A stretch of DNA of 64,000 nucleotides from DASRDE01 sp035938175 (GCA_035938175.1 DASZHD010000023.1:19144-83143), one strand, 5' to 3'. Positions 1 through 9,378 are shown, numbered from the stretch's first letter. A program made the numbers and translations. The notes: generated by a model from the sequence alone, not told the origin.

Positions 1-1636
1 ATATCAAGGAATCACGATAACGAGTCGCGGATCGAGCGCCGTTGTTTCGACCGTCAGCAATGAACGTTTGATTCGCCAGGGCGTTCGTCCGGGTCAGCGG
101 ATCGTATGGCCGGGCCGCACTGCGTGGCGAGCCGCGTGGCCGAGACCTGGTGACACGATCGGCGTTCAGACTCCTTCGCGAGTAGTCACGGTGTACGCCG
201 GGCGTTCGCCGCTTCCACCCTCGTTGCTGATAGTCGCAGTCACAATGATCGCCGGATCGTTGGCAGTGCTCGTTTTCGCAGGCATTTTGTGCTATCGCCG
301 TCCCGGCGTGATGACTATTGCGTTTTGGGTGTTTGTCGCCGCGAACTTCAACGTCGGCTGGTTGATGAATATCTACGCGCAGGCCCCGGAAAGCGTCGGC
401 CGACCGATCGTGCTGTTCATTCTGGCCATCCTCGGAGGTTGGAGTTACTATCCGATGGTTTGGTTCGCGCTTCGTTTCCCGGACGACCGCATTCCAAGCC
501 GCGCGATGCGTATCGCCGACTCCTGTTGGACAGTCGTTTCCATCGCAGCCCTGGTATTCTTCGTGGTGAATTTGGCCGGCGTAACGTTTGGCGACGCCGC
601 GACGGGCACGGCCTTCGAAGATCAATTATGGCGCTACACGGTTCCGCAAAACGTGCCGTCGGCGGTCGCGCTTGCCGCGTTGTTTTGGGTTTACGCGCGT
701 TCAAATCTCATAGTCCGTCAGCGCGTACTTTGGGCGATCGTTGGATTGGTCCTGATGAATGTCTTTGAAATGATCGGCAATTTCACTGCGGAGACCTCGC
801 CGGCTACCTATTTCATCGGCAACGTTGCGCTGATGCTTGCGGCGTTTTGTCCGCTGGCGATGATCTATGCGGTCTTCAAACATCGCCTGCTCGACATTTC
901 ATTCGTCGTCAATCGCGCGCTCGTTTACACTACGCTTACTGCCCTTATCGTCCTCGTCGTCGGTTTCGTTGACTGGGTGGTCAGCAAATATTTGTTCGAA
1001 ACACGCGCGGCACTGGCGGTCGATGCCGTCGTGGCCATCGGCCTAGGTCTGGTGCTGCAGCGCGTTCATGGTGCTTTGGAACGCGCTGCCGATCGGATGA
1101 TCTTCGCGAGCCGGCATGCAGCTGAAAAGCATATCGACCGCGTCATCGCCGGCCTGACTTTTGCGAAGACGCACGCGACAATCTTGCAAGCTGTGGTGGA
1201 AGAACCGTGTAAAGCCCTCGATCTGGTAACGAGCGCAGTTTTTATCGATGACGGGAAGGGGCTCGTCCTGCAAGCGCAATACGATTGGGACTCGATTGGA
1301 ACGCCCAAAATCAACCGCGACGATCCGCTCGCGCGGCTGCTTCTTTGCGAACGGAACGTCGTCGACATACCGGAAGCGCGCTGGCGCGCGGAGTTCTTGG
1401 GGTTTGCGCCGAGATTGCTGGATATTGCGGTACCGCTGCTTTCCCGCAACGAATTGCTCGGTATAGCGCTGTACGGCAGGCACAGAAACGGCACCGCAAT
1501 AGATCCGGAAGAGCGCCGGCTGCTGCGTAAGCTGTGCGAGTCGGCCGCGGTAGCGTACGAAGCCGTCGAACTTGCGAGCGCGCGCGAGCAGCTAGCGGCC
1601 TTGACCCCACATCGAGCGCACGTGCTGAACGAGTAA
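1..1636 (+). CDS. PDZ-7TM-GAF membrane protein (5' end outside window)
   Basis: The reading frame is open back to the first base (codons in phase from position 2), so the gene starts upstream; the TTG at 68 is only an internal possibility. The first ~65 residues look like the end of a PDZ-like domain (GVRPGQRIV, then a segment ending RVVTVYA). About seven hydrophobic segments follow (roughly 235-1040), then the family signature FKHRLLDISFVVNRALVY, a linker with AADRMIFASRHAAEK, and a C-terminal GAF-like domain (about 1160-1590). No kinase, cyclase or phosphatase domain follows. It is one of six paralogues in the window (4163, 10766, 41841, 61396, 63145). A receptor or sensor adaptor in the inner membrane is my inference; the ligand is unknown. 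Confidence 0.85.
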   Translation, partial: YQGITITSRGSSAVVSTVSNERLIRQGVRPGQRIVWPGRTAWRAAWPRPGDTIGVQTPSRVVTVYAGRSPLPPSLLIVAVTMIAGSLAVLVFAGILCYRRPGVMTIAFWVFVAANFNVGWLMNIYAQAPESVGRPIVLFILAILGGWSYYPMVWFALRFPDDRIPSRAMRIADSCWTVVSIAALVFFVVNLAGVTFGDAATGTAFEDQLWRYTVPQNVPSAVALAALFWVYARSNLIVRQRVLWAIVGLVLMNVFEMIGNFTAETSPATYFIGNVALMLAAFCPLAMIYAVFKHRLLDISFVVNRALVYTTLTALIVLVVGFVDWVVSKYLFETRAALAVDAVVAIGLGLVLQRVHGALERAADRMIFASRHAAEKHIDRVIAGLTFAKTHATILQAVVEEPCKALDLVTSAVFIDDGKGLVLQAQYDWDSIGTPKINRDDPLARLLLCERNVVDIPEARWRAEFLGFAPRLLDIAVPLLSRNELLGIALYGRHRNGTAIDPEERRLLRKLCESAAVAYEAVELASAREQLAALTPHRAHVLNE

Positions 1637-1646
1637 AGATGCCGTC

Positions 1647-2030
1647 TTAGATTTTCGCTCCCGCATGTTCGAGCGCGGCGCGGATTTCGCTTTTGGAATA
1701 TCCGCGACGGCGCGCGTCGCTAATAAAGCGGTCGACATCACTTCGCAAAACCGCGGCTCGCCCGCGAGCATCATCGGCGGGTATCGCTTGCGCGACACGC
1801 GTGCCCCGGCGGCCGTCGCTCGTGAGCCATCCGGCATCTTGCAAATCGGTGTACGCGCGCGCGACCGTATTCGGCGCAACGCCCAAATCGACTGCGAGTT
1901 GGCGCACCGTGGGAAGCGCATCTCCGGGACGGAGATCGCCGCGCTCGACGAATTCACGAAGCTGCGCGGCGATTTGTTGAAACGGCGCTACGTCGAGATC
2001 GGGATCGACGGACAGCGTTACGCGAGTCAC
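1647..2030 (-). CDS. GntR-family (YtrA-like) transcriptional regulator
   Basis: A 127-residue protein with an N-terminal winged helix (about residues 12-75; motifs PFQQIAAQLREFVERGDL, LPTVRQLAVDLGVAPNTVAR and a DGRRGTRV wing) and only a short helical tail (to RRRGYSKSEIRAALE), as in the small YtrA subgroup of GntR. I start it at the GTG at 2030, which overlaps the stop codon of the upstream gene (GTGA); the longer reading frame to 2096 adds residues that do not look like the family. The gene is co-transcribed with the membrane protein at 2027-2794, and a perfect inverted repeat upstream of that gene is a likely operator, so the protein probably represses its own operon. Family assignment is solid; the inducer is unknown. 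Confidence 0.88.
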   Translation of the reverse strand: MTRVTLSVDPDLDVAPFQQIAAQLREFVERGDLRPGDALPTVRQLAVDLGVAPNTVARAYTDLQDAGWLTSDGRRGTRVAQAIPADDARGRAAVLRSDVDRFISDARRRGYSKSEIRAALEHAGAKI

Positions 2031-2794
2031 GACGCGAGAGGAGCACGCGAGGCGCGGCGCGCGTAAATGGCTTTCCACGCGAAGAGCGCGACGCATACCG
2101 CGGCCAACGCAGCTCCTTCGTAGTGGTTAACCACGAAACCGCCGAGGAAGGCGACGAACGCGAGAACGGTCGCGACGGTAAGAATGCACGAGTTGCCGGT
2201 TCGAAGAGCGCGTGTTTCACGGTCCACGACTTGCTCGGCTTCCAGATCGTTGCCGAAGAGCAGCGGCGGCGCGCTTGCGACGCGCCATGCAACGGCGACC
2301 ATCGTTAGAACGCAGATGGCGACAAGTATTGCGGCTATTCGATACGTGTGATCCACGAGCCACGGAATAAGCGCGAGCGTGGAAGCCGCGGTGAGCGCGA
2401 TCCAGGTGACGAGGGTCGGATCGACCGCACGCGAACGCCCGATAACCGCAGTGCGCCGTCGCGGGGCTCGTTCCTCTGCTATCTGATCCGCAACGCATCG
2501 GCCGACGAGTGCAAGACAAACGATTGCGTACGCGACGGCCGGCGCGAGTATGTGCGCGAGCACAGCGCCGGCGGTCAAAAAGCCGACGGCGGAAACGATG
2601 TAGCGTGGGAGCGGCGACTTGCGTTCGCGATCGACATCGGCACGTTGAATGCGGTCGAGATTCGCGTTGGGATCGTTCAGTAGTGTTGCGCGAGACTTGG
2701 ATTCGGCGGCGGCTTCGATTCCGAAGCGAAGAAAAAGTATCCCCACTACCAATCCGAAGCCCGTCATGAAACCGACTAAGAAATCCCCATCCAT
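2027..2794 (-). CDS. Multi-pass membrane protein co-transcribed with GntR regulator
   Basis: A 255-residue integral membrane protein with an N-terminal helix (FLVGFMTGFGLVVGILFLRF), a charged cytoplasmic stretch (about residues 30-62) and about six further hydrophobic segments in pairs (63-95, 125-170, 205-245). I do not recognise a named family. It is the first gene of a two-gene operon: its TGA overlaps the GTG start of the GntR regulator. Small GntR regulators of the YtrA type usually sit with an ABC transporter or a membrane protein, so this is probably the regulated function (transport or envelope stress), but no transport motif is visible. Confidence 0.75.
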   Translation of the reverse strand: MDGDFLVGFMTGFGLVVGILFLRFGIEAAAESKSRATLLNDPNANLDRIQRADVDRERKSPLPRYIVSAVGFLTAGAVLAHILAPAVAYAIVCLALVGRCVADQIAEERAPRRRTAVIGRSRAVDPTLVTWIALTAASTLALIPWLVDHTYRIAAILVAICVLTMVAVAWRVASAPPLLFGNDLEAEQVVDRETRALRTGNSCILTVATVLAFVAFLGGFVVNHYEGAALAAVCVALFAWKAIYARRASRAPLAS

Positions 2795-2815
2795 AGGTGC
2801 GAACGCCCTCCTTCT

Positions 2816-2834
2816 GTATTAGGCATGGTAATAC
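2816..2834. promoter_or_regulatory. Inverted repeat, likely GntR operator
   Basis: A perfect 6-bp inverted repeat, GTATTA-N7-TAATAC, lies 22 bp upstream of the start codon of the 2027-2794 gene. Small GntR regulators commonly bind such dyads in their own promoter, and this one overlaps the predicted -10 region. Assignment of the regulator at 1647 to this site is inference. Confidence 0.65.
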
Positions 2835-2854
2835 AAAACTTGGGTTCGTGTCAA
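2825..2854 (-). promoter_or_regulatory. Predicted sigma70-type promoter of the GntR operon
   Basis: Reading the minus strand, TTGACA (2854-2849) is a perfect -35 hexamer; with an 18-bp spacer it is followed by TACCAT (2830-2825), a partial -10. The -10 lies inside the GTATTA/TAATAC dyad, which suits repression by occlusion. Confidence 0.5.
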
Positions 2855-2891
2855 GGGGGCTGATACAAAGGGATTTTGCTTGTGGTTCGTG

Positions 2892-3083
2892 CCCTTCGAT
2901 TCCTCAGGGTGCTTCGATGCCTCAGCATGACGAGGATAACTTAGCATGACAATAGCCCTTCGATTCCTCAGGGTGCTTCGATGCCTCAGCATGACACGGT
3001 GATGTCTCAGCATGACACGGTGATGTCTCACCATGACGATGCGCCCTTCGATTCCTCAGGGTGCTTCGATGCCTCAGCATGAC
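2892..3083 (+). repeat. Intergenic 18-nt hairpin-unit repeat, cluster A
   Basis: Three copies (2892, 2956, 3044) of a double unit: CCCTTCGATTCCTCAGGG directly followed by TGCTTCGATGCCTCAGCA and then TGAC. Each 18-nt unit has 4-nt ends that are reverse complements (CCCT/AGGG, TGCT/AGCA) around a constant 10-nt loop. Partial units with gatgtctcagcatgac or ...caccatgac lie between copies 2 and 3. The cluster fills most of the gap between divergent genes (2794 and 3166). Confidence 0.9.
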
Positions 3084-3165
3084 GGAGCGTTTTCAGCGGA
3101 CTTGCCGCGCGCATCGGGAACTCAATGGTTCCTAGCCGGGGTGCGTTTACGGGAAGAGGATCGAA

Positions 3166-4146
3166 ATGCGTCGGTTTCATACGCTCGCGATCGCGGCACT
3201 TATGCCGGCGGTCATCGTCGTTGGTGGCTGCTCTACGAGGTCGTTACCCGCGTCTTCTCCGTTCCGGGCAACGAGCAGCAACGTTGACCAAGTCGGGCTT
3301 TCCGGCGATCAGGCGAAAGTGCCGGCAAGGCTCTACGTGGCGCAAGGCTCCGTGGGCGTACTCGTTTACAAACAATTCGGTGTGAATCAGTCCCCCATCA
3401 AAACGATTACGTCCGGTCTATCTCGTCCCGAAGGCCTGTTCGTGAATACCAACGGTGACCTCTACGTCGCCAACTTGACGGGCGAAAATGTATCCGTGTT
3501 CAAGCGCGGTGCGAGCGTACCATACAAAACGCTGAACGATCCAAACGAGGTCGCCGGCAGTCCGGTCGTCGACACTGATGGAACCGTGTACGTCTGCAAT
3601 TACGAAGGTGATTCTGGTGGGACGCTCGGGCCGCCCGGCAACGTCGCAGTGTACAGCGGCGGCGCGACCAATCCGACGTCCACCCTACCAGCGCCAAACG
3701 GCGACTGGATACTCTGGTGCGCCCTCGATTCCGCGCACAATCTCTACGTTGGATACACCGACAACGCCACCCACTCAAACGTCGAGGAATTCGTTGGCGG
3801 GTCCGGTACCGGTACGTTGCTCCATTTGAAGATCGGCTTCCCGGGCCAGATGCAATTCAACGCGAAGGGGAACCTCGTGATTGCCGACGAGCGAAACTAC
3901 GTGGTAGACACGTTCAAGTTGCCGCGAACGACACCGATTGGTAAGATCAAGGCTCCCGTCAGCGGCCCCCCGATCGTCGGCATGGCGCTCAATGCCAGAA
4001 GCACGCATCTCTATATGGGCGATTATTCGTCAGGCCAGATCTACGAATTTTCGTATCCTAAGGGGACGCTCATCGACACGATATCGCCGGTGGGAGGGGC
4101 TAACGACATCGAGGGACTCGCGACCGATCCGTCCGCTCCGTTGTAA
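3166..4146 (+). CDS. NHL/SMP-30-type beta-propeller lipoprotein
   Basis: A 326-residue protein with a lipoprotein signal peptide (basic MRRF start, hydrophobic core, lipobox VGGC near residue 22). The mature part has repeated blades of the form 'rPeGLfvntnGdLYVAN', 'gspVVDtdGTVYVcN', 'wcaldsahNLYVGY', 'mqFnakGNLVIAD', as in NHL and SMP-30-like propellers, about 5-6 blades. A Shine-Dalgarno-like agagga lies 5 nt before the ATG. Such lipoproteins are secreted and membrane-anchored; many are binding scaffolds and no catalytic residues can be picked out. A related protein is encoded at 58529-59485. Confidence 0.85.
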   Translation: MRRFHTLAIAALMPAVIVVGGCSTRSLPASSPFRATSSNVDQVGLSGDQAKVPARLYVAQGSVGVLVYKQFGVNQSPIKTITSGLSRPEGLFVNTNGDLYVANLTGENVSVFKRGASVPYKTLNDPNEVAGSPVVDTDGTVYVCNYEGDSGGTLGPPGNVAVYSGGATNPTSTLPAPNGDWILWCALDSAHNLYVGYTDNATHSNVEEFVGGSGTGTLLHLKIGFPGQMQFNAKGNLVIADERNYVVDTFKLPRTTPIGKIKAPVSGPPIVGMALNARSTHLYMGDYSSGQIYEFSYPKGTLIDTISPVGGANDIEGLATDPSAPL

Positions 4147-4162
4147 TTTTTTCTCCGCGAGC

Positions 4163-5920
4163 TTAACTGCGTTTAAGGTCGGAGCGGAGCGACGAAAATT
4201 GATCGGTCAACGCCCGCTGCAGCGCTTTCAATTCGGTTAAAACGGCGTCGTCGCTGGAAGCCGAGCGGCCCAAAACGTCCAGTACACTGGCTACATGGTC
4301 CGCCAAATCTTCGATTGCATCGGACTCGTCGGGCGCATACGACTCTTGCGAGCGCTTGGGTCCGAGCAACAGCGCGCCGATCAACCGGCCGCGCGAAATC
4401 ATGGGATACGCAAACTCGCCCGCAAACTGCGTGTTCACGCCGTGCAGATCCAACCTGCGGTGCCACGTGCGCAGCGAGACGATTGCGGGATCGTTCTCGC
4501 TGACGTCGCCGTACTTTCCGTTGCCGTTGCTCAGTGCCAACGAGGCGAATGAAGCATCGGCGTGCCGTTGTAGTACTTCAATCGTTCGATCGGCCAAGAT
4601 CGCCGGGTCGGTAATGAATGCCGCCTCGCGAGCAAGCCGCCGGATTGCTATTTCGTCCTCGTGCCGCTTCCTGAAAAACACCCGATCGAGTACATGCTCC
4701 ACGCGATCGTGTACGAACCGGATCGAAAATCCGAGCAGGAGCGCCAGCGCCGCACCAACGACAAGGCTCGTGGTGTGGCTCTGCTGCTGAAGCCACGATG
4801 CCAGCGCCCACTCGACTAGCATAAATACACCGACGACGACGATTGAAACGCCGGAAAAGATCGCGACGCGATTGAGCGCAAAACCGATGTCGAGCACCCG
4901 CCGGTTGAGCAAGGCGTACGTCATACCGAGCGGAGCCACAAACGTGCCCAAGTTGGCAAATCCGTACGAGAGCACCAGCGCGGTACCGTGCTGCGCGCTC
5001 GATGCGAACGCGGTCACGAGATAGAGCATGCCTTGCGAAGCGAAAAAGACCATGAGGGGCGCCAGCACGTAAGCGATGCGCGTCCGTTCCGCTCCGCTCG
5101 CCGCCGCAAGCGCGGCCAAACCGCAAAAGATGACAAACGCGTACGGAATCACGCCGTACGACATGTTCCATTCGGGCCCGACGCCTTGCGCGACCCATGG
5201 AAGCGACCCGTTCCATACGTCAACGATCCGCACGACGTCGAACACCGCGATTGCGGCTATCGATACATATGCGAGTGTGGTGAGAATGCGCCGCGTTGCA
5301 GACAGTGGTTTAGCAACCAACGACGCATACATCGGCAACAGCGCAGCCTGAATCCATAGCAGAACGAAGCCCACGATCGCGGCGGCGGCATCGAGGCCCG
5401 GCGAAGGGCCAATCCACGCTCCCGGAAGGAACGCACTGGACAGGGGATAGAGCGCAAGCAGCGCGCAAAGGATGCGGGCTTCGCGCACGCCGGCGCGGCG
5501 CCACGCGATAAGTGCGGCAAAAGCGAGCATCCAGAACGACGCGAACGCATACAGCAACGTATCCCAGCGCCATACCGGCCGGCCTCCCGCGACGAAGTCG
5601 ATCGGCACGGTCGTGCCGCGCCGAGAAACGACGAACGCAAGCTTCTCGTGCGGATAAACGCCGGTCAATAAGCGGTAGCGCACGCCGGGCTCGAGGTTTC
5701 GTACATCGATCAGGTCGCCGGCACGCAAACCGCTGGTCTCGGCCGCGCCGCCGGCATCGACGGTATCAACTCGAACGACCGCAGAATCAGCGGTGCGCGA
5801 AACCGTGAATCCAAGCGAGGACGATGCCTCGATACTGTCAGTAAAGAGACTGACTGCATTCGCGACGGTGGCGATGAAGCACAACGCCAAGAGTATCGCG
5901 CGCCATGAAGACACGGACAT
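4163..5920 (-). CDS. PDZ-7TM-GAF membrane protein
   Basis: A 585-residue protein. Order: N-terminal membrane helix or signal anchor (residues 6-28), PDZ-like domain (about 35-112; carboxylate-loop region SGLRAGDLIDVRNL), seven or so membrane helices (about 118-390), the family signature YALLNRRVLDIGFALNR, a linker LDRVFFRKRHEDEIAIRRL, a GAF-like domain (about 435-560; NDPAIVSLRTWHR, FAYPMISRGRLIGALLLG, APDESDAIEDLADHVA) and a C-terminal amphipathic helix likely to form a coiled coil. No output domain follows. It is most similar to the genes at 10766 and 41841. A membrane sensor working through a partner protein is inference. Confidence 0.88.
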   Translation of the reverse strand: MSVSSWRAILLALCFIATVANAVSLFTDSIEASSSLGFTVSRTADSAVVRVDTVDAGGAAETSGLRAGDLIDVRNLEPGVRYRLLTGVYPHEKLAFVVSRRGTTVPIDFVAGGRPVWRWDTLLYAFASFWMLAFAALIAWRRAGVREARILCALLALYPLSSAFLPGAWIGPSPGLDAAAAIVGFVLLWIQAALLPMYASLVAKPLSATRRILTTLAYVSIAAIAVFDVVRIVDVWNGSLPWVAQGVGPEWNMSYGVIPYAFVIFCGLAALAAASGAERTRIAYVLAPLMVFFASQGMLYLVTAFASSAQHGTALVLSYGFANLGTFVAPLGMTYALLNRRVLDIGFALNRVAIFSGVSIVVVGVFMLVEWALASWLQQQSHTTSLVVGAALALLLGFSIRFVHDRVEHVLDRVFFRKRHEDEIAIRRLAREAAFITDPAILADRTIEVLQRHADASFASLALSNGNGKYGDVSENDPAIVSLRTWHRRLDLHGVNTQFAGEFAYPMISRGRLIGALLLGPKRSQESYAPDESDAIEDLADHVASVLDVLGRSASSDDAVLTELKALQRALTDQFSSLRSDLKRS

Positions 5921-6116
5921 GAATAGGCGTTCCCGTGGGGGCGTTGCGCTACCTTGTTATTTCGAGAGACGCGAATGGAATGATTGCCGGCCGACGCTAG
6001 AAGGTCAGGCTTGCGCTCTACGCATGTAATATGCTATTGTGGTTTTAGGTTATTTCAAGGAAATAAAAAACGCAGGACGTCGTTTCCGGCGTACCTTGCG
6101 CATCCGTGAGGAAATC

Positions 6117-6761
6117 GTGACGGGGTTGTTGGAAACGCGCTCGGACGTCGCCATAAGCCTTATCGGCGGCCGGTTGTGCTTGGATTTCGTGAACACGGTG
6201 GGCGCACGTCTCGTCGAGCGAAGCGGCAAGGTGACGGTCCGCGACGAGAAATTGGCCGACTATCTGGATCTACTGGCTTGGATGCAGCACGCGCAGGCGC
6301 TGAGTGCTGCACAAGTGACGGCACTCGCCGAGGCAGCATCCCGTCGCCGGCGTGAAGCGTCAAGTGTGTTCCGTGAGGCTCTTTTGCTGCGCGAATCGCT
6401 TCACCGCATTTTTTACGCCATCGTCACGCATCGCAAGCCGAATGGGGCTGATGTGGATCTGCTAAACGAGGCCGCTTTGAAAGCCTTCGCATCGCGAAGG
6501 CTTGTCCCGCGCGCCGGCCGATGGACGTGGCATTGGGAAGACGACGATACTTCGCTCGAAAAGCCTCTCTGGCTCATTGTTGATAGCGCCGTTGAGACGC
6601 TCATGGATGGCGATTCGTCGCGTCTGCGTCTCTGCGCCGGCGATGATTGCGGCTGGATCTTCGAAGACACCTCGCGGAACCGAAGCCGCCGCTGGTGCGA
6701 TGCCGGCGACTGCGGCAATCGCGAGCACGTGCGCAAGTTCCGCGAGCGGGAGCGCCGCTGA
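6117..6761 (+). CDS. CGNR zinc-finger (ABATE-domain) transcriptional regulator
   Basis: A 214-residue protein: an N-terminal ABATE-type region (GGRLCLDFVNTVGARL, then helical up to about residue 160) and a C-terminal CGNR zinc finger (LRLCAGDDCGWIFEDTSRNR, then RRWCDAGDCGNREHVRKF) with the four cysteines spaced as in the family. I chose the GTG at 6117 because a gtgagga Shine-Dalgarno precedes it and conserved sequence begins soon after; the frame stays open back to 6039. The stop codon overlaps the ATG of the next gene by one base (TGATG). CGNR proteins are thought to be ligand-responsive DNA-binding regulators, so it probably controls the three enzymes encoded downstream. Confidence 0.88.
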   Translation: MTGLLETRSDVAISLIGGRLCLDFVNTVGARLVERSGKVTVRDEKLADYLDLLAWMQHAQALSAAQVTALAEAASRRRREASSVFREALLLRESLHRIFYAIVTHRKPNGADVDLLNEAALKAFASRRLVPRAGRWTWHWEDDDTSLEKPLWLIVDSAVETLMDGDSSRLRLCAGDDCGWIFEDTSRNRSRRWCDAGDCGNREHVRKFRERERR

Positions 6762-7924
6762 TGATCGACTGGCGGACCAAACTCATCCACGCGGAACCGG
6801 CACTTCCGGACGCGTATCGTTCGCTTTCGACACCCGTCTACCGCGGTTCGACGACACTCTTTCCCTCGGTGGCAGTAGCACAAGATCACTGGGATCAGCA
6901 CCGGGTCGGCTATACGTACGGCCTTTACGGCACGCCGACCGCACTCGAACTGGCGGCGCGCATTTGCGACCTGGAATCCGGAATGCGGACTTTCCTGACG
7001 CCAAGTGGACAGGCTGCGCTCGCTCTGGTAAATTTTGCACTGCTGCGGTCCGGCGATCATGTATTAATTCCCGCGAGTATTTACAAGCCGCATGCATGGC
7101 TGGCTACTCGAATGCTTTCTGGGTTCGGCATTCAGACGACGTTCTACGAGCCCGGTGCCGGTAGCGGCATCTCGAAATTGTTTCGACGGAATACGCGTCT
7201 GGTTTGGACGGAAAGCCCGGGTTCGGTAACCATGGAGGTCCAAGACGTGCGCGCCATTGCCGAGGCAGCACGATCCGCCGGCGCAAAGGTTGCGCTGGAT
7301 AACACCTGGTCGGCCGGCGTTCTTTTCGACGCGTTCGAACACGGTGTCGACGTCACGATGCAGGCTTTAACGAAGTATGCCGGCGGACACGGCGACTTGC
7401 TGATGGGTTCGGTGACGGTTGCAGACGAAGATCTCTACGAGAAGATCGGAAGCGCCCATCAAGTCGCGGGATATGCCGTTTCACCGGATGATTGCAGTCT
7501 AGTACTGCGAGGGCTGCAAACGATGGGCGTTCGGCTGGAGGCTGCGCGTATTGCGGCGCTGGAAATCGCGGGGTGGCTGTCGCGGCGGCCGGAAGTCGAG
7601 CGGGTGCTCCACCCGGCGTTTGAATCGTGTCCCGGGCATGAGATTTGGAAGCGCGATTTCAAGGGATCCTCCGGCGTTTTCTCTATCGTGCTGCGGCCCG
7701 GGCCGGACAAAGAACGCGTGCACGCTTTCGCCGATGCGTTACAACTTTTCGAACCGGGATACAGTTGGGCCGGCACAACGAGCTTGGTCATGACGTACGA
7801 CCTTGCCGGCGAGGACGGAAGACCGGCATACGATCACCGGTTGGTTCGGCTGAGTATCGGATTGGAGTCTCCGGCCGATCTGATCGCCGATCTCGAGCGG
7901 GCGTTCGCGGTGCTTGCGTCGTGA
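6761..7924 (+). CDS. Cys/Met-metabolism PLP enzyme (cystathionine beta-lyase-like)
   Basis: A 387-residue fold-type I PLP enzyme of the MetB/MetC family. Visible landmarks are the substrate-loop region YTYGLYGTPTALELAARI, the phosphate-binding SGQAAL, the cofactor-ring aspartate in ALDNTWSAG, and the Schiff-base lysine in ALTKYAGGHGDLLMG. Length and motifs suit a C-S lyase (cystathionine beta-lyase or a related sulfur amino acid lyase); the exact substrate cannot be read. The ATG overlaps the preceding CGNR stop and its TGA overlaps the GTG of the decarboxylase gene, so translation is coupled across the operon. Confidence 0.88.
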   Translation: MIDWRTKLIHAEPALPDAYRSLSTPVYRGSTTLFPSVAVAQDHWDQHRVGYTYGLYGTPTALELAARICDLESGMRTFLTPSGQAALALVNFALLRSGDHVLIPASIYKPHAWLATRMLSGFGIQTTFYEPGAGSGISKLFRRNTRLVWTESPGSVTMEVQDVRAIAEAARSAGAKVALDNTWSAGVLFDAFEHGVDVTMQALTKYAGGHGDLLMGSVTVADEDLYEKIGSAHQVAGYAVSPDDCSLVLRGLQTMGVRLEAARIAALEIAGWLSRRPEVERVLHPAFESCPGHEIWKRDFKGSSGVFSIVLRPGPDKERVHAFADALQLFEPGYSWAGTTSLVMTYDLAGEDGRPAYDHRLVRLSIGLESPADLIADLERAFAVLAS

Positions 7925-9378
7925 GTTTACTGGATCCGGAGGATTGGGCTGCCTTCGGCGCGTCGGCCCATCGGATGCTTGACGACGCTATCGAATACAT
8001 GCGCACAGTGCGCGATCGGCCCGCGTGGCAACCTGTCCCGCAAGCCGCGAAAGATGCCCTGGCCGAGAGCATTCCGCGCGATGGCCAACCACTCGATGCG
8101 GTCTATGCCGCATTCAAAGAGCACATCTTACCGTATCCGACGGGCAACATTCATCCGCGATTTTGGGGAATGGTGAAAGGCACGGGGACGCCGGTGTCGA
8201 TGCTGGCAGACATGCTCGCAGCGGCAATGAACAGCAACGTTTCCGGGTTCGATCAGAGTGCGACGTACGTCGAGCTCGAGACCATCGGCTGGCTGACCGA
8301 ACTTTTCGGACTTCCCCCGGAAGCCAGTGGGCTGTTCGTAAGCGGCGGAACACCGGCGAACGTGCTCGGCTTGCTTGTCGCACGCAACGCTCGCGCACCG
8401 TTTGATGCACGGAAGGAAGGGCTCTTCGATCATCCGAGGCTGCGCGTATACGCTTCGACGCAAACGCACGCGTGGCTCAAGCGCGCTTGTAACATCATCG
8501 GGATCGGAGAAAGCGCCCTGTGTGAAATACCCGCGGACTCGCGCCACAGAATCCTGATTCCGGAGCTTCGATCGTCAATATCGCGCGATCGCAGCGGCGG
8601 GTTGGTTCCGTTTTGCGTGGTGGGGAATGCCGGAACGGTGAATGCGGGGGCCACCGACGACTTACGCGCCCTTGCAGAGATCTGCCGAAGCGAGAACCTG
8701 TGGTTTCACGTCGACGGTGCGTTCGGCGCGCTGACCGTACTCACGCGCAAATACAAAAACGTGGCAGACGGCATGCAATTCGCCGACTCGATTGCGTTCG
8801 ATTTACATAAGTGGGGGTATCTGAGCTACGACATCGGATGCGTGCTCGTGCGTGACGGAGCGGAGCATCGCGCCGCGATGGCAAACCCTGCCCCTTACGC
8901 GAGCAATGCGTTCAATGTGAGTGGTTTCGCATCGACCTATCCGCTGCTCTTTGCCGATCTCGGCGTCCAACTTTCGCGCAGCTTTCGCGCGCTGAAGGTG
9001 TGGATGGCCTTCAAGACCTACGGTACGTCGCGCTTGGGCGAAGCGATCGAGCGAAACATCGATCAGGCGCAATATCTCGCTTCGATCGTGCGCCAATCGG
9101 ACGATTTTGAACTTCTCGCGCCGGCCGAGCTCAACGTGGTCTGCTTCCGCCACAAGACGCCCGGCGATGACGATCGCGCATGCAACCTTCATAATGCCGA
9201 ACTTCTCGCGAAACTGCAACAATCGGGAGTGGCTCTGCCGACCAGCACGATACTCGACGGCAGATTCGCTATTAGGGTGGCAATCACGAACCACCGGACG
9301 AGTGCCGAGGACATCGATATATTGCTCGCTGCGCTACGTCGATGCGCCGCAGGGCTCGAAGAGCAAGTACGACAGTGA
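7921..9378 (+). CDS. Pyridoxal-dependent amino acid decarboxylase (aromatic/group II type)
   Basis: A 485-residue group II decarboxylase of the AADC/GAD fold. Family landmarks: PTGNIHPRFWGMV near residue 75, the NSNVSGFDQSATYVELE region, GLFVSGGTPANVLGL (phosphate loop), WFHVDGAFGALTVL (cofactor aspartate and pocket) and DLHKWGYLSYDIGC with the PLP lysine. Start is the GTG at 7921, giving a GTGA overlap with the upstream stop; longer reading frames back to 7645 overlap the lyase gene entirely and are not credible. Product is probably a biogenic amine, but the substrate (aromatic, acidic or other) is not determinable by eye. The next gene encodes an acetyltransferase that could act on that amine (inference). 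Confidence 0.87.
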   Translation: MSLLDPEDWAAFGASAHRMLDDAIEYMRTVRDRPAWQPVPQAAKDALAESIPRDGQPLDAVYAAFKEHILPYPTGNIHPRFWGMVKGTGTPVSMLADMLAAAMNSNVSGFDQSATYVELETIGWLTELFGLPPEASGLFVSGGTPANVLGLLVARNARAPFDARKEGLFDHPRLRVYASTQTHAWLKRACNIIGIGESALCEIPADSRHRILIPELRSSISRDRSGGLVPFCVVGNAGTVNAGATDDLRALAEICRSENLWFHVDGAFGALTVLTRKYKNVADGMQFADSIAFDLHKWGYLSYDIGCVLVRDGAEHRAAMANPAPYASNAFNVSGFASTYPLLFADLGVQLSRSFRALKVWMAFKTYGTSRLGEAIERNIDQAQYLASIVRQSDDFELLAPAELNVVCFRHKTPGDDDRACNLHNAELLAKLQQSGVALPTSTILDGRFAIRVAITNHRTSAEDIDILLAALRRCAAGLEEQVRQ

